Origin: UBA652 sp964598235 | GTDB lineage: Bacteria; Pseudomonadota; Gammaproteobacteria; Nitrosococcales; Methylophagaceae | NCBI GenBank assembly: GCA_964598235.1 | Contig: CAZRAY010000063.1 | Location: 1 to 7,848, forward strand | Direction of reading: 5' to 3' | Length of the DNA: 7,848 nucleotides | Shown: in pieces, positions 6,591 through 7,848 of the stretch | Numbering within the stretch: the first letter of the stretch is position 1 | How the letters are laid out: every line of letters begins with the position of its first letter | The notes under the pieces: model-generated | What the model was told of the DNA's origin: nothing | The model's input: only the letters and a program-made list of their open reading frames with translations | Databases searched by the model: none | Program-made: the position numbers and the translations under genes

Positions 6591-6606
6591 ATAAATAATT
6601 ATTTAT
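6591..6606. repeat. AT-only perfect palindrome
   Basis: ATAAATAATTATTTAT is a 16-base perfect palindrome between the EamA gene and the riboswitch leader. Its lack of GC pairs argues against a terminator. It lies just upstream of the candidate -10 element, where it could be an UP-like element or a regulator site. Confidence 0.3.
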
Positions 6607-6623
6607 GAGATGCAGTCGGCTTT

Positions 6624-7529
6624 TTAGTGTGATTGTCGCATCAGGTTCATCACGCCTAGTATCATCAAAACCACGCCCAATGCAATCGCGAGCGTAAACG
6701 GTTCATTAAGAAAATGAACGGCTAAGCCAATCGTGAATACAGGGCCAAGCATCCCTACGACGCCTGTTTGCGCTGGGCCAATTCGACTAATCGCTTCCGT
6801 CATCATAAAGCTGGGGATCACCGTACTAAAAATCACCAACATTACAATCCATAACCATGCTGTATTGCTGATGGATAATATCGCCCAATCAATAACGATT
6901 GCACCATATAATAAACCAAATAAACAGGAGGCAATCATCGCCATACTGGTGAAGAGTTGAGATCCTAATGATTTGATAAATTGTTTACTGAATAATACAT
7001 AAAATGAAAAGCTCAGCGCAGAGGCTAAGACGAGTAACACACCTTGTGTAACATCATTACCCGTCAACTGTAACTCTTGTCCCATTACTATCCACAAACC
7101 GAAGTAAGTCATCACTAATGATGCGATTAAGCGCCGTGTTAATGGTTCTTTAAAAAATAGAAACCCCAGTATCGACACCATAAAAGGATAGGTAAATAAG
7201 CTTAATCGCTCAAGCTGTGCCGTAATCAATTCCAACCCCATCAAGTCAAATAATGAAGCGAGATAATAGCCCAAAAACCCCAAAGCAAACACCTTGCTTA
7301 TTGTTGCACCATTCAAAGCCGAAGGCTTAGTTTTCCCCCGTAAAATCCATATTAAAATCGCCACATAAATTGGCAACGACAGCGCCATTCGCATCACCAA
7401 AACAGCGTCTGCATCTAATCCTTCCAAATAAATGAATTTAATGAAAATAGATTTCAGAGAAAACAGTAAAGTGCCTAATGCTGCTAATGCGAAACCTGTT
7501 AGTAGGGATTTATTGCTCGATATTGTCAT
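6624..7529 (-). CDS. EamA/DMT-superfamily inner-membrane transporter
   Basis: A 301-residue polytopic membrane protein of typical length for the ten-helix drug/metabolite transporter superfamily. Two EamA halves are visible, about residues 10-150 and 160-297. Each ends with the family's helix-turn motif: FFKEPL (125-130) in the first half and FLNEPF (273-278) in the second, both followed by the final helix pair. The second half also contains AISRIGPAQTGVVGMLGPVF, the usual conserved stretch. The substrate cannot be read from sequence; members export amino acids, metabolites or drugs. The ATG at 7529 has a close AGGA just upstream. It precedes the riboswitch gene on the same strand, but the latter has its own regulated leader, so joint transcription is not needed. 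I see no clear terminator after it. Confidence 0.9.
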   Translation of the reverse strand: MTISSNKSLLTGFALAALGTLLFSLKSIFIKFIYLEGLDADAVLVMRMALSLPIYVAILIWILRGKTKPSALNGATISKVFALGFLGYYLASLFDLMGLELITAQLERLSLFTYPFMVSILGFLFFKEPLTRRLIASLVMTYFGLWIVMGQELQLTGNDVTQGVLLVLASALSFSFYVLFSKQFIKSLGSQLFTSMAMIASCLFGLLYGAIVIDWAILSISNTAWLWIVMLVIFSTVIPSFMMTEAISRIGPAQTGVVGMLGPVFTIGLAVHFLNEPFTLAIALGVVLMILGVMNLMRQSH

Positions 7530-7550
7530 TGTCCTGCTTTAACTTTACCA

Positions 7551-7619
7551 CGTCATTCCCGCGTAGGCGGGAATTCATTCATGCTGGAAAAGTGGATCCC
7601 CGCCTACGCGAGGATGACG
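7551..7619. repeat. Dispersed palindromic repeat (GTCATTCCCGCG type)
   Basis: The arms 7551-7577 and 7593-7619 are inverted, nearly identical copies of the GTCATTCCCGCGTAGGCGGG-type element, with a loop of about 15 bases. Elements of this kind occur in many copies in gammaproteobacterial genomes, between genes, and behave like short palindromic or MITE-like repeats. Several mismatches between arms show some age. It lies upstream of the EamA gene. Confidence 0.8.
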
Positions 7620-7653
7620 GCTTATGTGAATTATTTTACAGCTGCCATTCCGA

Positions 7654-7683
7654 CCCCGTTCGTGGTGAGCCTATCAAACCATA
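7654..7683. repeat. Degenerate half-copy of a second dispersed repeat
   Basis: CCCGTTCGTGGTGAGCC followed by TATCAAACCAT resembles the GTTCGTGGTGAGCTTGTCGAAC-type repeat widespread in proteobacteria. Only one arm is visible and it has substitutions. It lies directly beyond the stop of the minus-strand gene at 7689. Confidence 0.5.
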
Positions 7684-7688
7684 TTCAC

Positions 7689-7848
7689 CTAGTCTAGCAC
7701 CAAAATACCCAGCCATTCTTCAGTCCAGTGCCAGCCATTCACCGCATTTTCTGCTATAGATTGCCATGCTTCCTGTGGCGAAATCCCTTGTGTCAATTTA
7801 GAGCCGATCAATAAGATGATTAAACCAATCATGAATTTGACCGTCGCT
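7689..7848 (-). CDS. Hypothetical membrane protein, C-terminal part (partial)
   Basis: The 3' end of a gene that enters from the right edge; 53 codons are visible. The frame begins ATVKF, continues with a hydrophobic segment (MIGLIILLIGSKL) and a tryptophan-rich amphipathic stretch (GWHWTEEWLG), and ends LVLD before TAG at 7691-7689. An internal ATG at 7832 would give 47 residues but has no ribosome site, so the gene probably starts outside the window. One membrane helix followed by a short tail is all that can be stated; I do not recognise the family. Confidence 0.55.
   Translation of the reverse strand, partial: ATVKFMIGLIILLIGSKLTQGISPQEAWQSIAENAVNGWHWTEEWLGILVLD

Noticed and set aside
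6591..6606. AT palindrome as a terminator for the EamA gene
   Set aside because: The stem would contain no GC pairs and is not followed by a T tract in the right position.
7551..7683. CRISPR array
   Set aside because: The repeats are inverted and unrelated to each other, with no regularly spaced direct repeats or nearby cas genes.

Overview
The window looks like part of a gammaproteobacterial chromosome, probably environmental. The support is indirect: moderate, AT-leaning base composition; IPTL-CTERM-type sorting tails; a GEMM-I (cyclic di-GMP-I) riboswitch; and two dispersed palindromic repeat types common in Gammaproteobacteria. No rRNA, tRNA or taxon-specific marker is present, so this is inference.

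Layout. Positions 15-404 (+) hold an unrecognised open frame without a convincing start, probably the 3' remnant of a longer gene. Positions 446-1501 (+) encode a secreted protein made of two near-identical unknown domains and a C-terminal PEP/IPTL-CTERM-like anchor, followed by a hairpin terminator and an unexplained structured stretch. Positions 1695-2462 and 2494-3255 (+) form a likely two-gene operon: a membrane-anchored monohaem protein (CXXCH) and a membrane diguanylate cyclase (GGEEF with an intact I-site). A bidirectional terminator at 3288-3313 separates these from the convergent gene at 3337-6444 (-). That gene encodes a 1035-residue secreted protein with a probable beta-propeller, three SdrD-B-like repeats and a clear IPTL-CTERM tail. 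Its 5' leader (about 6445-6573) carries a cyclic di-GMP-I riboswitch. Upstream on the same strand is an EamA/DMT permease (6624-7529), then a repeat-rich gap, then the 3' end of an unidentified small membrane protein (7689-7848, -).

How it may work together. The most notable reading is a compact cyclic di-GMP circuit. A membrane haem protein and a diguanylate cyclase, plausibly co-transcribed, could convert a redox or gas signal into cyclic di-GMP. The adjacent convergent surface-protein gene is preceded by an RNA aptamer for that same molecule. The riboswitch and the protein families rest on sequence motifs; the functional link between them is inference.
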